Of a stretch of DNA of 64,000 nt, positions 18,375 to 26,230 are shown piece after piece. The stretch spans positions 1 through 64,000 of the forward strand of contig CAYWSB010000006.1 in assembly GCA_964460465.1 (NCBI GenBank), given 5' to 3'. The position numbers were made by a program, and so were the translations under genes. Below the pieces are notes generated by a model that searched no databases, was not told the DNA's origin, and saw only the letters and a program-made list of their open reading frames with translations. Origin of the DNA: SLRI01 sp964460465. Its GTDB lineage: Bacteria; Pseudomonadota; Alphaproteobacteria; Geminicoccales; Geminicoccaceae. The first letter of the stretch is position 1. Every line of letters starts with the position of its first letter.

Positions 18375-19558
18375 GCGCGGACCGCGATCAGCGCCATGCG
18401 CTCCATGTCCAGGACGAAGCGGTCGAGAGCCGGCGTCCCGGCGGCGGGAAAGGCCTCGTCGAGCTCGCCGCGGGCGAACGCCTGGCGCTGCAGCACCCAG
18501 GCGACCATCGGGGCGACCTCGCCCGGCACCGCGACGGCCTGGCGGCTGCCGGCCTTGACGAGCCCGTGCCGGCCGTCCTGCTCGATCAGCCGGATACCAT
18601 CCGCCTTGACCGCGTAGGTGACGCTCGTGGGCTCGAGCAGCGCCGCCATCTCCCAGGTCTCGCGGACGTAGCGGTAGCCCCGGATGAAGGCCTCGATGTC
18701 CGTCCTGGTCGCGGGCTCGGTCAGGATCGAGGCTATCCGCTGACCGAGCGCCGCCAGATGCCCGTCGAGCGCCCCCGGGTCGCCCTGCGGCAGGTTATTG
18801 CGGCAGAGCGGGTCGGCGATCAGCCGCTCGTAGAGGTAGCCGACGAGGTCGATGCCGATCGGGTAGGTGACGCCGAAGGCGATGTGGATGCAGCCGCCGT
18901 CGTCGGCGAGCGCGTAGTGGTATTGGCCGCGCGGCAGATAGAGCAGGTCGCCGGGCTTGAGCCGCACCTCCTTCCACAGCTTGCCCTTGGCCTCCTCGTG
19001 CACCTCCTGCGGCACGCCCTTGAACAGGTTGTGGGCAATGGGATCCTCGGCCCGGCCCTCGAACACCGGCCAGACCTTCTCGCCCTCGCAGTGCACGGCG
19101 AAGACGTCGTGGGTGTCGTAGTGCACCTTGAAGCCCTGGCGGCGCCTCGAGGACTGGTAGAGGTTGCCCTGGACCTTGCCGCCGAGGGCGTCCTCCATCG
19201 TCTTGGCGAACGCCGTGAGCTCGGGCGTCAGCTGGTCGATGTCGTTGAGGACCATGGTGGCCCCCTGCTGGACGAAGCGCTTGACCTTGGCCGGATCGGC
19301 GATCGGTGCTCCGGTGACGGCGGGCTGGGTCCCGGCATAGGCGGCCTTGGCCACCGGCTCCCGGTCGAGGACGAGGTCGAGCCGCGTCGTGTCCCAGAGC
19401 GTGTTGACGGCGAGCAGCCGCTCGAGGATCGACCAGTTCATGATCGCGGCGAACTTCTCCGCTCCGCCCTCGATGTGCACCGGCCGCTTGCCGAGATAGT
19501 CGCGGCGGAAGGTCTCGGCCCCCAGCGGCGCCACCAAGTCGTCGAAGGTCATGCCCAT
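18371..19558 (-). CDS. JmjC/cupin-domain oxygenase-like protein
   Basis: The 395-residue protein resembles the cupin_4/JmjC group that includes bacterial ribosomal oxygenases. It has FRRDYLGKRPVHIEGGAEKF near the start and an iron-binding HxD at His146/Asp148 within KVHYDTHDVF. A later metal-ligand His candidate is in PRGQYHYAL. The C-terminal half has a winged-helix-like region. If active it would be a 2-oxoglutarate/Fe(II) hydroxylase; the target is unknown. A GAGGAG site precedes the ATG at 19558. It is coupled to the glycosyltransferase gene. Confidence 0.82.
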   Translation of the reverse strand: MGMTFDDLVAPLGAETFRRDYLGKRPVHIEGGAEKFAAIMNWSILERLLAVNTLWDTTRLDLVLDREPVAKAAYAGTQPAVTGAPIADPAKVKRFVQQGATMVLNDIDQLTPELTAFAKTMEDALGGKVQGNLYQSSRRRQGFKVHYDTHDVFAVHCEGEKVWPVFEGRAEDPIAHNLFKGVPQEVHEEAKGKLWKEVRLKPGDLLYLPRGQYHYALADDGGCIHIAFGVTYPIGIDLVGYLYERLIADPLCRNNLPQGDPGALDGHLAALGQRIASILTEPATRTDIEAFIRGYRYVRETWEMAALLEPTSVTYAVKADGIRLIEQDGRHGLVKAGSRQAVAVPGEVAPMVAWVLQRQAFARGELDEAFPAAGTPALDRFVLDMERMALIAVRA

Positions 19559-19675
19559 GCCGGTCTCTCCTCGTCGCTGCACCGCCAGCCGCACCCGGGC
19601 CGCGCACCCTTGACGGCGCCGGCGGGCGCGGCACGTGTAGCAGCCAGCGGCATTGTCGACCAAGGGGGGAGCCGG

Positions 19676-20365
19676 GTGACGAGCGACAAGGTGGACGTGG
19701 CGGCCAATCTGGCCAGGGTCAGGGCGACGATCCGGGCGGCGGCGCTGGAGGCGGGCCGGGATCCGGCCGCGGTCACGCTGATCGCCGTCTCGAAGGCGCA
19801 GCCACAGGAGCGGATCGAGGCCGCCCTGGAGGCCGGCGAGCGGGTGTTCGGCGAGAACTACGTGCAGGAGGCGGCCGGCCGCTGGCCCGGCCTGCGGGCG
19901 CGCCATCCCGGTGTCGAGCTGCACCTGATCGGCGCCCTGCAGACCAACAAGGCGAAGGAGGCGGTGGCCCTCTTCGACGTCGTGCAGACCCTCGACCGGC
20001 CGCGGCTCGCGGCCGCGTTGGCGAAGGAGATGGCAAGGCAGCACAAGACCCTGCGCTGCTTCGTTCAGGTCAACACCGGCGAGGAACCGCAGAAGGCCGG
20101 GGTGCTGCCGGGCGAGGCCGACGCGTTCATCGCCGACTGCCGCGAGACGCACGGCCTCGCCATCGAGGGGCTGATGGCGATCCCGCCGGTGGACGAGGAC
20201 ATCGCCCTGCACACCGCCTTCCTGGCGAAGATCGCGCGGCGCAACGGGCTCGAGCGGATCAGCATCGGCATGAGCGACGACTACGCCGACGCGATCCGCT
20301 TCGGTGCCACCCATGTCCGCGTCGGCAGCGCCATCTTCGGCGCCCGCACCGCCCGGCCGGGATGA
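19676..20365 (+). CDS. YggS/PLPBP family PLP-binding protein
   Basis: YggS proteins bind pyridoxal phosphate and help PLP homeostasis without known catalysis. The 229-residue product shows LIAVSKAQP with the PLP lysine, VFGENYVQEA, HLIGALQTNKAKEA, FVQVNTGEEPQKAG, GLMAIPP, and SIGMSDDYADAI with RVGSAIFG. All of these are family-defining. I chose the GTG at 19676 because it follows an AAGGGGGGAG site and gives the normal length. It is divergent from the JmjC gene. Confidence 0.93.
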   Translation: MTSDKVDVAANLARVRATIRAAALEAGRDPAAVTLIAVSKAQPQERIEAALEAGERVFGENYVQEAAGRWPGLRARHPGVELHLIGALQTNKAKEAVALFDVVQTLDRPRLAAALAKEMARQHKTLRCFVQVNTGEEPQKAGVLPGEADAFIADCRETHGLAIEGLMAIPPVDEDIALHTAFLAKIARRNGLERISIGMSDDYADAIRFGATHVRVGSAIFGARTARPG

Positions 20366-20477
20366 GCCGGCGCAAGGGTCGCAGTTGGCGCGCCGGCCGC
20401 CGAGGATAGTTCTCCCGTGGGGGATTTGCTATGGCAGCGCCCGTAGCGAACGACGCCAAGAAAAACGGGAGATCTCG

Positions 20478-20852
20478 ATGTTCAAGCACAGCACGGCCGC
20501 CGCCGCGATCATCACGACCGGCCTCCTCGCCGGCGCCGCCGTGGCCGAGGGCGATCCGGCCGCCGGCGAGCGGGTGTTCCGGCAATGCCAGGCCTGCCAC
20601 GTGATCGACGCCGAGCAGAACCGGGTCGGGCCGCACCTGGTCGGCATCTTCGGCCGGCCGGCAGGTGCCGTCGCCGGCTTCAACTACTCGCCGGCGATGG
20701 CCAATTCCGGCATCGTCTGGGACGAGGAGACCATCGCCGCCTATCTCGCCGACCCGCGCGGCTACATCTCGGGCAACCGCATGGCGTTCGCCGGGCTGCG
20801 CAACCCAGAGCAGATCGCGGATGTCATCGCCTACATGAAGTCGAAGCAGTAA
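20478..20852 (+). CDS. class I cytochrome c (c2-like)
   Basis: This is a small periplasmic electron carrier of 124 residues. It has a signal peptide (cleavage after AVA, residue 23), the haem motif CQACH at residues 37-41, and the probable distal ligand Met102 in GNRMAFAG. It resembles mitochondrial-type cytochrome c of alphaproteobacteria. The ATG has a GGGAGA site. It is convergent with the S4 gene, whose stop is only about 10 nt away. Confidence 0.92.
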   Translation: MFKHSTAAAAIITTGLLAGAAVAEGDPAAGERVFRQCQACHVIDAEQNRVGPHLVGIFGRPAGAVAGFNYSPAMANSGIVWDEETIAAYLADPRGYISGNRMAFAGLRNPEQIADVIAYMKSKQ

Positions 20853-20861
20853 AGCTCTGAC

Positions 20862-21125
20862 CTAGGCGATAATTCGGTAGAGGGCCTGCGCCTCCGGGGC
20901 GGGCCCTCGCCGCTCGCCGAGGGCCAGCACCTCGAGGACCTGCACGCCGGCCGGTATCACGAGCGTGATGACATCGCCCGGGCGCACCGCCTTGTGCACC
21001 TTCTCGACGAGCTGGTCGTTGAGGCGGATGCGCCGGCGGCGGACGAGATCGATCGCCAGCTGCCGTTGCTTGATGAAGCGCGCGTGCCAGAGCCACTTGT
21101 CGAGGCGCAGGCCCGGCTCGCTCAT
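20862..21125 (-). CDS. S4-domain RNA-binding protein (Hsp15-like)
   Basis: The 87-residue product has an S4 RNA-binding fold. LRLDKWLWHARFIKQRQLAID opens it, followed by IRLNDQLVEKVHKAVRPGDVI. Hsp15-type proteins rescue stalled 50S subunits carrying peptidyl-tRNA; this copy is shorter than enteric Hsp15 (about 130) because it lacks the basic C-terminal extension, as in other alphaproteobacteria. It follows the SUV3-like helicase on the same strand by 39 nt. Confidence 0.88.
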   Translation of the reverse strand: MSEPGLRLDKWLWHARFIKQRQLAIDLVRRRRIRLNDQLVEKVHKAVRPGDVITLVIPAGVQVLEVLALGERRGPAPEAQALYRIIA

Positions 21126-21164
21126 CGGACGCCGGCCCGGGTCATGCGATCGCCGGCCGGGGCG

Positions 21165-23729
21165 TCACACACCCACCGCCTTGAGCTGGGCCAGGACGGC
21201 GAACGGCGAGTGGCTGGGCCCTTGTCGCGCCTGGACCTTGCGATGCTCGGGCGTGGGCCGCTGGCGGCGCGGCTTGGCCCGGCGGACGCGAACCGCGGCG
21301 GCAGCCGCCGGCAGCTCGCAGCCGACCGCACCGTTCGCCACCGGCACGCGATCGACGCGAAAGCCGAGGCTGGGCAAGAGCGCGAGGAACTCGTCGCGGC
21401 CGAGCCCGGCGGTCGAGACGAGGTCGTCGGGCAGGGCGAAGCTGGTCTCGCTGCGCGCCAGCTCGCGCAGCCGGGCCGCGACCCGCTCGACCATGTCGAC
21501 GCGCAGGGCCGTGTCGCCGGCCATCCGGCGGAAGCCGAGCGCGGTCAGGGCCGCGGGCTCGGCCGGCCATTCGGCGGGGCGAAGCGCCACCCGACCGGCC
21601 GCCGGCTGCCAGGCCGCCGTGCCCTTGGCCAGGGCGACGAGCAGTGCCAGCGCCTCCTGGGCGGCCGGCTTGAGCAGCGCCGGCAAATAGAGGTGATGCA
21701 CGCCGAGGCGAACCCCGAGCCGGGCGAGGTCGCGGCGGTCGCCGGCCGCGAGCTGGCGGGTCAGGGCCTCGGCATCGGCGGCGGTGAGCGAGCCCAGCCC
21801 CTCGACCAGCCGGTAGGCGATGCCGCGCGCCGCCGCGGAGAGCGCGCCCGAGCGCGACGCGGCCTCGAGGGCGATCAGCGACTCCAGGCGCTCGTCGAGC
21901 CAGCGCCGGAGCCGCTCGGCGAGGCGGCGCTCGATGGCGAGCCGGGCCTTGAGCGCCAGCTCGTCGGTGGCGGTGACGGTGACCCCCGGGCGGAGCAGGC
22001 TCGGGCCCGGCTGCAGCATCCCGATCACCGCGCCGCGCCAGCGGATCTCGCGATCGACGATCGCCAGGGCGGCGTCGGGCTCGCGCACGAGCTCGGCGGC
22101 GAGCCGGTTGAGCTTCTGCGTCACCGCCCGCCGCGCGGCCCCGGCGAACAGGCGGTGCTCGGCGGCGAGGCCCGAGGCACCGAGCGTGAAGGTGAAGCCC
22201 TCGAGCGTGCCCACCGGATGGCCGTCGACCACCACCTCGCCGCCGGGCTCGATCTCGGCCGCCAGCTCGCCCCGCTCGCGCAGCGACTTCAAGAGGGCGG
22301 CCGTGCGGCGGTCGACGAATTTCTGCGTCAGCCGCTCGTGCAGCGCGTCGGAGAGCCGGTCCTCGACGGCCCGCGCCAGCCCCTGCCAGTGCAGCGGATC
22401 GTCGAACCACTGGTGGCGGTGCGAGAGATAGGTCCAGGTGCGGACATGCGCGATCCGGGTCACCAGCGTGTCGATGTCGCCGTCGGTGCGGTCGAGCCGG
22501 GCGATCATCGAGCCGACCCAGGCCGGCGGCAGGACGGCGGCGGCGTCGGTCAGGTGCTTGTAGACCGTGGCCAGCATGTGGAGATGCGCGTCGGTCAGGG
22601 TCTTCCGGAAGTCCGGGATCTGGCAGACCTGCCAGAGCAGCCGGACCCCTGCCGGGCCCCTGGCCCGCGCCCGGATGTCCTCGCGGCGGGCGAGGATGGC
22701 GAGGCTGCGGTCGTCGAGCGCGTCGCGGACCTTGACCAGGCCGGGCTTGGGCGGGTCGGCGTCGAGACTGGCGGCGAGGTCCTCGAGGCTGGCGAAGTCG
22801 AGGTCGCTGTTGCGCCACATGAGCCGCTTGAGCGGCAGGAAGTGGTGGCTCTCGACCGCCTCGACGATCCGCTCGTCGAGCGCCTCGCTGCCGTTGGTCG
22901 TGCCGAACGTGCCGTCGGCCATGTGCCGCCCGGCCCGGCCGGCGATCTGGCCGATCTCGGGTGCCGTCAGCCGGCGGGTGTCCTGGCCGTCGAACTTGTG
23001 GAGCTGGGCGAAGGCGACGTGGCCCAGATCCATGTTCAGGCCCATGCCGATGGCGTCCGTGGCGACCAGATGGTCGACCTCGCCCGACTGGTACATGGCG
23101 ACCTGGGCGTTGCGGGTCCGGGGGCTCAGGGCGCCCAGCACCACGGCCGCCCCGCCCTTCTGCCGGCGCATCACCTCGGCCAGCGTATAGACATCCGCAG
23201 CCGTGAAGGCGACGACGGCACTCCGGCGCGGCAGGCGGTTGAGCTTGGTCGAGCCGCTGTGGCGGAGGATCGAGAAGCGCGGCCGAGTGATGATCTCGGC
23301 CTCGGGCACCAGTTGCTTGAGGAGCGGACGAATGGTGTCGGAACCGAGGAAGAGCGTCTCCTCCGCACCCCGCGCGTGCAGCAGGCGGTCGGTGAAGACG
23401 TGGCCGCGCTCGCGATCGGCGCAGAGCTGGATCTCGTCGACGGCGAGAAACGCGAATGCCCGCTGCACCGGCATCGCCTCGACGGTGGCGAGCACGTAGC
23501 GAGCCGACTCCGAGCCCACGTGCTCCTCGCCGGTCGAGAGGGCGACGGCGTCGGCACCGACCAGGCTCACCACCCGGTCGTAGATCTCCCGGGCCAAAAG
23601 GCGGAGCGGGAAGCCCATCACCCCCGAGCTGTGGGCCAGCATTCGCTCGACGGCGAAGTGCGTCTTGCCGGTATTGGTCGGACCCAACACCGCGGCCACG
23701 CGCGACGAGGAAACGGACAGGCGCGTCAT
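21165..23729 (-). CDS. SUV3/MgpS-like superfamily 2 RNA helicase
   Basis: The 854-residue product has the helicase core of mitochondrial SUV3. It has Walker A GPTNTGKT (16-23), FPLRLLAREIYDRV, motif II DEIQ (98-101), and motif VI IGQIAGRAGRH. A helical SUV3-type C-terminal region follows, with a long Ala/Arg-rich tail. SUV3 relatives unwind structured RNA during decay. I chose the ATG at 23729, directly before the conserved SVSSSRVAAVLGPTN; upstream in-frame codons lack similarity. It is adjacent to an S4 RNA-binding gene, consistent with RNA metabolism. Confidence 0.87.
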   Translation of the reverse strand: MTRLSVSSSRVAAVLGPTNTGKTHFAVERMLAHSSGVMGFPLRLLAREIYDRVVSLVGADAVALSTGEEHVGSESARYVLATVEAMPVQRAFAFLAVDEIQLCADRERGHVFTDRLLHARGAEETLFLGSDTIRPLLKQLVPEAEIITRPRFSILRHSGSTKLNRLPRRSAVVAFTAADVYTLAEVMRRQKGGAAVVLGALSPRTRNAQVAMYQSGEVDHLVATDAIGMGLNMDLGHVAFAQLHKFDGQDTRRLTAPEIGQIAGRAGRHMADGTFGTTNGSEALDERIVEAVESHHFLPLKRLMWRNSDLDFASLEDLAASLDADPPKPGLVKVRDALDDRSLAILARREDIRARARGPAGVRLLWQVCQIPDFRKTLTDAHLHMLATVYKHLTDAAAVLPPAWVGSMIARLDRTDGDIDTLVTRIAHVRTWTYLSHRHQWFDDPLHWQGLARAVEDRLSDALHERLTQKFVDRRTAALLKSLRERGELAAEIEPGGEVVVDGHPVGTLEGFTFTLGASGLAAEHRLFAGAARRAVTQKLNRLAAELVREPDAALAIVDREIRWRGAVIGMLQPGPSLLRPGVTVTATDELALKARLAIERRLAERLRRWLDERLESLIALEAASRSGALSAAARGIAYRLVEGLGSLTAADAEALTRQLAAGDRRDLARLGVRLGVHHLYLPALLKPAAQEALALLVALAKGTAAWQPAAGRVALRPAEWPAEPAALTALGFRRMAGDTALRVDMVERVAARLRELARSETSFALPDDLVSTAGLGRDEFLALLPSLGFRVDRVPVANGAVGCELPAAAAAVRVRRAKPRRQRPTPEHRKVQARQGPSHSPFAVLAQLKAVGV

Positions 23730-23851
23730 ACCCAGACCATGTCGTGCGCGGGGACCGTTTGGCAAGGGGAAACCATCGCCCATGCCCCGCACGTACATCA
23801 CGATCGTGACGATACCGCGGCAGGTGCCACAACATCTAGTCGGCGGTTCGA

Positions 23852-26086
23852 TCAGCGGCCGAAGGCGGCGCGGACGGCGTCCATCTGCTCGGGGTTGTCG
23901 CAGGCCCCCAGATAGGCCTCGATCGCCGCCCGGGCGCCGCCGGAGAGCACCCAACCCAGCGGCGGACGGGCCGTTTCGCACATCGCGAAATGCGCGTACT
24001 CCACCGGCAGCCCACTGGCCCGGCGGGCGCAGGCGAAGCGGGCGAGCTCCTTCGAGGCGGTGATCCCGTGCGCCTCCCGGCTGCCCATGATGCCACGCAG
24101 CGGCGCAAGAATCTGGTTGCCGGCGAGGCGGGCCTCGCGGTCCAGGGTCGCGTCGTAGGGCAAGGCATAGGGCGGCAGCGAGCCGTCGGGCCGTGGCTGC
24201 ACCGGCGCCGCGCAGGCCAGGAGCTCATCCAGCCGGGCGCGGTCGCGCCGCTCGCCGTCGCCCGCCGCCCTGGCGGCAAGGCCCGGATCGCTGCTGATCT
24301 GGACGATGACCGGCAGCACCGAATCGGGCCGGCCGGTTTGGGCGGCGATGGCGTCGAGCGCGGCCCGGGCCACGTCGAGCGCGGTGAGCGCCCCGAAGTT
24401 CTCGAAATAGCCGCCGTCGATGATCCAGCCGCGATCCGCGTCGGTCCCGTGCTCGGCGAGCCGGCCGGCCGGGCTGACATAGCTGAAGCGGGCGCTGTTG
24501 TGGGCCGCGGTGCTGAGCCGGACGTCGATGCCCAAGAGCGCGTGCAGGTCGAAGCTGTCGAGGAACGGGTCGCGGTCGATGCGCGCGTGCCCGGCGATCA
24601 CCCGCCGGCCGGTCTCCTGGTGGGTGGCGTTGAGGAAGAGCAGCGGGCGCCAGTGCGCGTCGGCCGCCCGGGCGGCCATGAACGGTGCCGCGAGCCGGCC
24701 CCCGGCCGCCCGCTCGAAGGCCTGCTCCAGCGCCACGCCACGGGTGGTCTGGCCCACCTCCGGCAGAATCCAGGACGGCAGGTCGACGAAGGCGAGGGCG
24801 GCCAGCGTCGGGGCCAGGAAGTCGTGCGCCAGCGCGGTGCGCACCGCCGCATCGAGCGCCACGGCGTCTGCGTGCTCGGGGGCCAGGGCGGTGCGGAAGG
24901 CGGCGCCGACACTGCCGCCCGACACGCCGCTCACGGCGAAGGTGTGCCGCTCGAACAGGTCGAGGCCGATGCCCGCCTCCCCCGGCAGGCTGCCGAGCAC
25001 CACCGCCGTCCAGTAGGCGGCGCGCAGCCCGCCGCCAGCGGTGGCGACCACGAGCATCGGCACCGCAGCACCATCGGGCACGAGCTGCCGTGCCTGCTCG
25101 TACCACTCGATGGCCGCCGCCGCGACGCTCGGCCGGGCCTCGAGCGCGGTGCGCTCGAGACAGCCGTCGAGGCCGGCACAGTCGCGCACCGGGTGGTAGT
25201 GGCGGGTGAACGAGACGACGAGCGAGACGACGAGCAGGGCCGCCACGGTCACCGGCAGCGGCCAGCGGATGCGCTCGCTGACTATCCAGAGCGCCACCAG
25301 CCCGGCGAGAAAGCCGCCGAAGGCGACGAAGCCCAGGGCCATGCTGCCGAACCGCTCGCCGACGCGCTGCGGATCGGTCCAGGCCATGGCGGCCAGCACC
25401 ACTCCGACCGCGAGGAAGAACAGGAAGGCGATCCAGGTCGAAGGTGCCGTGGTGGTCGTCAGCCGTTCGTCGGCGCCGGCCGGCGGGTCGGGCGTGAAGA
25501 GCCCGTCCAGCCGCCCGGCCAGGGTCGGCGAGCGGGCGGCGAGCCCCCGGCCGACCGCGCGCCCCGCCGTCCGGCGGTAGACGACGAAGAGCCCGTAGAG
25601 CGCGGCCATCGCCAGGATCAGCAGGGCCAGCAGGCCGGCATCCCAGAGCTGGTCCTCCATGGCGAGCCCGCCGCCCCGGTGGACGGCCAGGGCCAGATGG
25701 CCGAGGGCGAATGCGAACACGACGCCGCCGAGCAGCCGCGGGGTCCAGGACCGGCGCCGCTCACCGGCGCCGGCGGGCTTGGCCGGCGGGCTCGCCAGCC
25801 ACTGGGCGTGCGCCCGATCGAGCGGAAAGCGGGCGCTGTGCCAGGTGGCGAGCGCCCAGTAGAGCAGGGCCGCCGCGAACCAGAGGCGCCGGCCGATCCC
25901 GCCCTCGAGCAGCGCCGAGCCCAGGTCCTGGCCCTGCTCGGCGACGAAGAGGACGAGCCCGCCCAGGACCAGCACGGCGGCGGCAGGGGCGACCGAGCGC
26001 AGCAGCCAGCGATGGGTGCGGTAGGCGACCAGCACCACGACGACGATCGCCCACGCCCCGACGAATCCGAAGAGCCAGCCGACCAT
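23852..26086 (-). CDS. membrane protein with a patatin-like phospholipase domain
   Basis: The 744-residue product has about seven hydrophobic segments in residues 1-300 and then a patatin-like domain. The domain shows the oxyanion-hole GGGLR at 351-355, the nucleophile elbow GVSGG with Ser389, and the DGG motif with Asp557 in IIDGGYFENFG. All three catalytic elements are present, so lipid acyl hydrolysis at the inner membrane is a reasonable prediction; the substrate is unknown. Divergent from htpG. Confidence 0.8.
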   Translation of the reverse strand: MVGWLFGFVGAWAIVVVVLVAYRTHRWLLRSVAPAAAVLVLGGLVLFVAEQGQDLGSALLEGGIGRRLWFAAALLYWALATWHSARFPLDRAHAQWLASPPAKPAGAGERRRSWTPRLLGGVVFAFALGHLALAVHRGGGLAMEDQLWDAGLLALLILAMAALYGLFVVYRRTAGRAVGRGLAARSPTLAGRLDGLFTPDPPAGADERLTTTTAPSTWIAFLFFLAVGVVLAAMAWTDPQRVGERFGSMALGFVAFGGFLAGLVALWIVSERIRWPLPVTVAALLVVSLVVSFTRHYHPVRDCAGLDGCLERTALEARPSVAAAAIEWYEQARQLVPDGAAVPMLVVATAGGGLRAAYWTAVVLGSLPGEAGIGLDLFERHTFAVSGVSGGSVGAAFRTALAPEHADAVALDAAVRTALAHDFLAPTLAALAFVDLPSWILPEVGQTTRGVALEQAFERAAGGRLAAPFMAARAADAHWRPLLFLNATHQETGRRVIAGHARIDRDPFLDSFDLHALLGIDVRLSTAAHNSARFSYVSPAGRLAEHGTDADRGWIIDGGYFENFGALTALDVARAALDAIAAQTGRPDSVLPVIVQISSDPGLAARAAGDGERRDRARLDELLACAAPVQPRPDGSLPPYALPYDATLDREARLAGNQILAPLRGIMGSREAHGITASKELARFACARRASGLPVEYAHFAMCETARPPLGWVLSGGARAAIEAYLGACDNPEQMDAVRAAFGR

Positions 26087-26161
26087 CGTCGATCCTCCCC
26101 ACCACTAGGCTTTATACCCTAGATCGAAGCCCGACACCATCCCCCGCAACCGGCCCGGCAT

Positions 26162-26190
26162 CTTGAACTGCCCGCCCCATCTGCCCACGT
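26162..26190 (+). promoter_or_regulatory. candidate sigma-32 (heat-shock) promoter of htpG
   Basis: CTTGAAC at 26162-26168 is followed after 14 nt by GCCCACGT at 26183-26190. This is close to the heat-shock pattern CTTGAAA-N13-15-CCCCATNT. The predicted start site is about 35 nt before the htpG ATG. The -35 is a good match and the -10 only partial. Confidence 0.4.
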
Positions 26191-26230
26191 GACGCGTCTC
26201 ATTTCCCCACCAGCGTGGTCCGGATTCCCC

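Noticed and set aside
20994..23915. 973-codon open frame antisense to the SUV3-like helicase
   Set aside because: It is opposite a complete helicase with intact motifs and shows no domain of its own.
26105..26125. CTAGG/CCTAG inverted repeat before the patatin and htpG genes
   Set aside because: Arms are 5 bp with an 8-nt spacer; this is too weak to call an operator without other copies.
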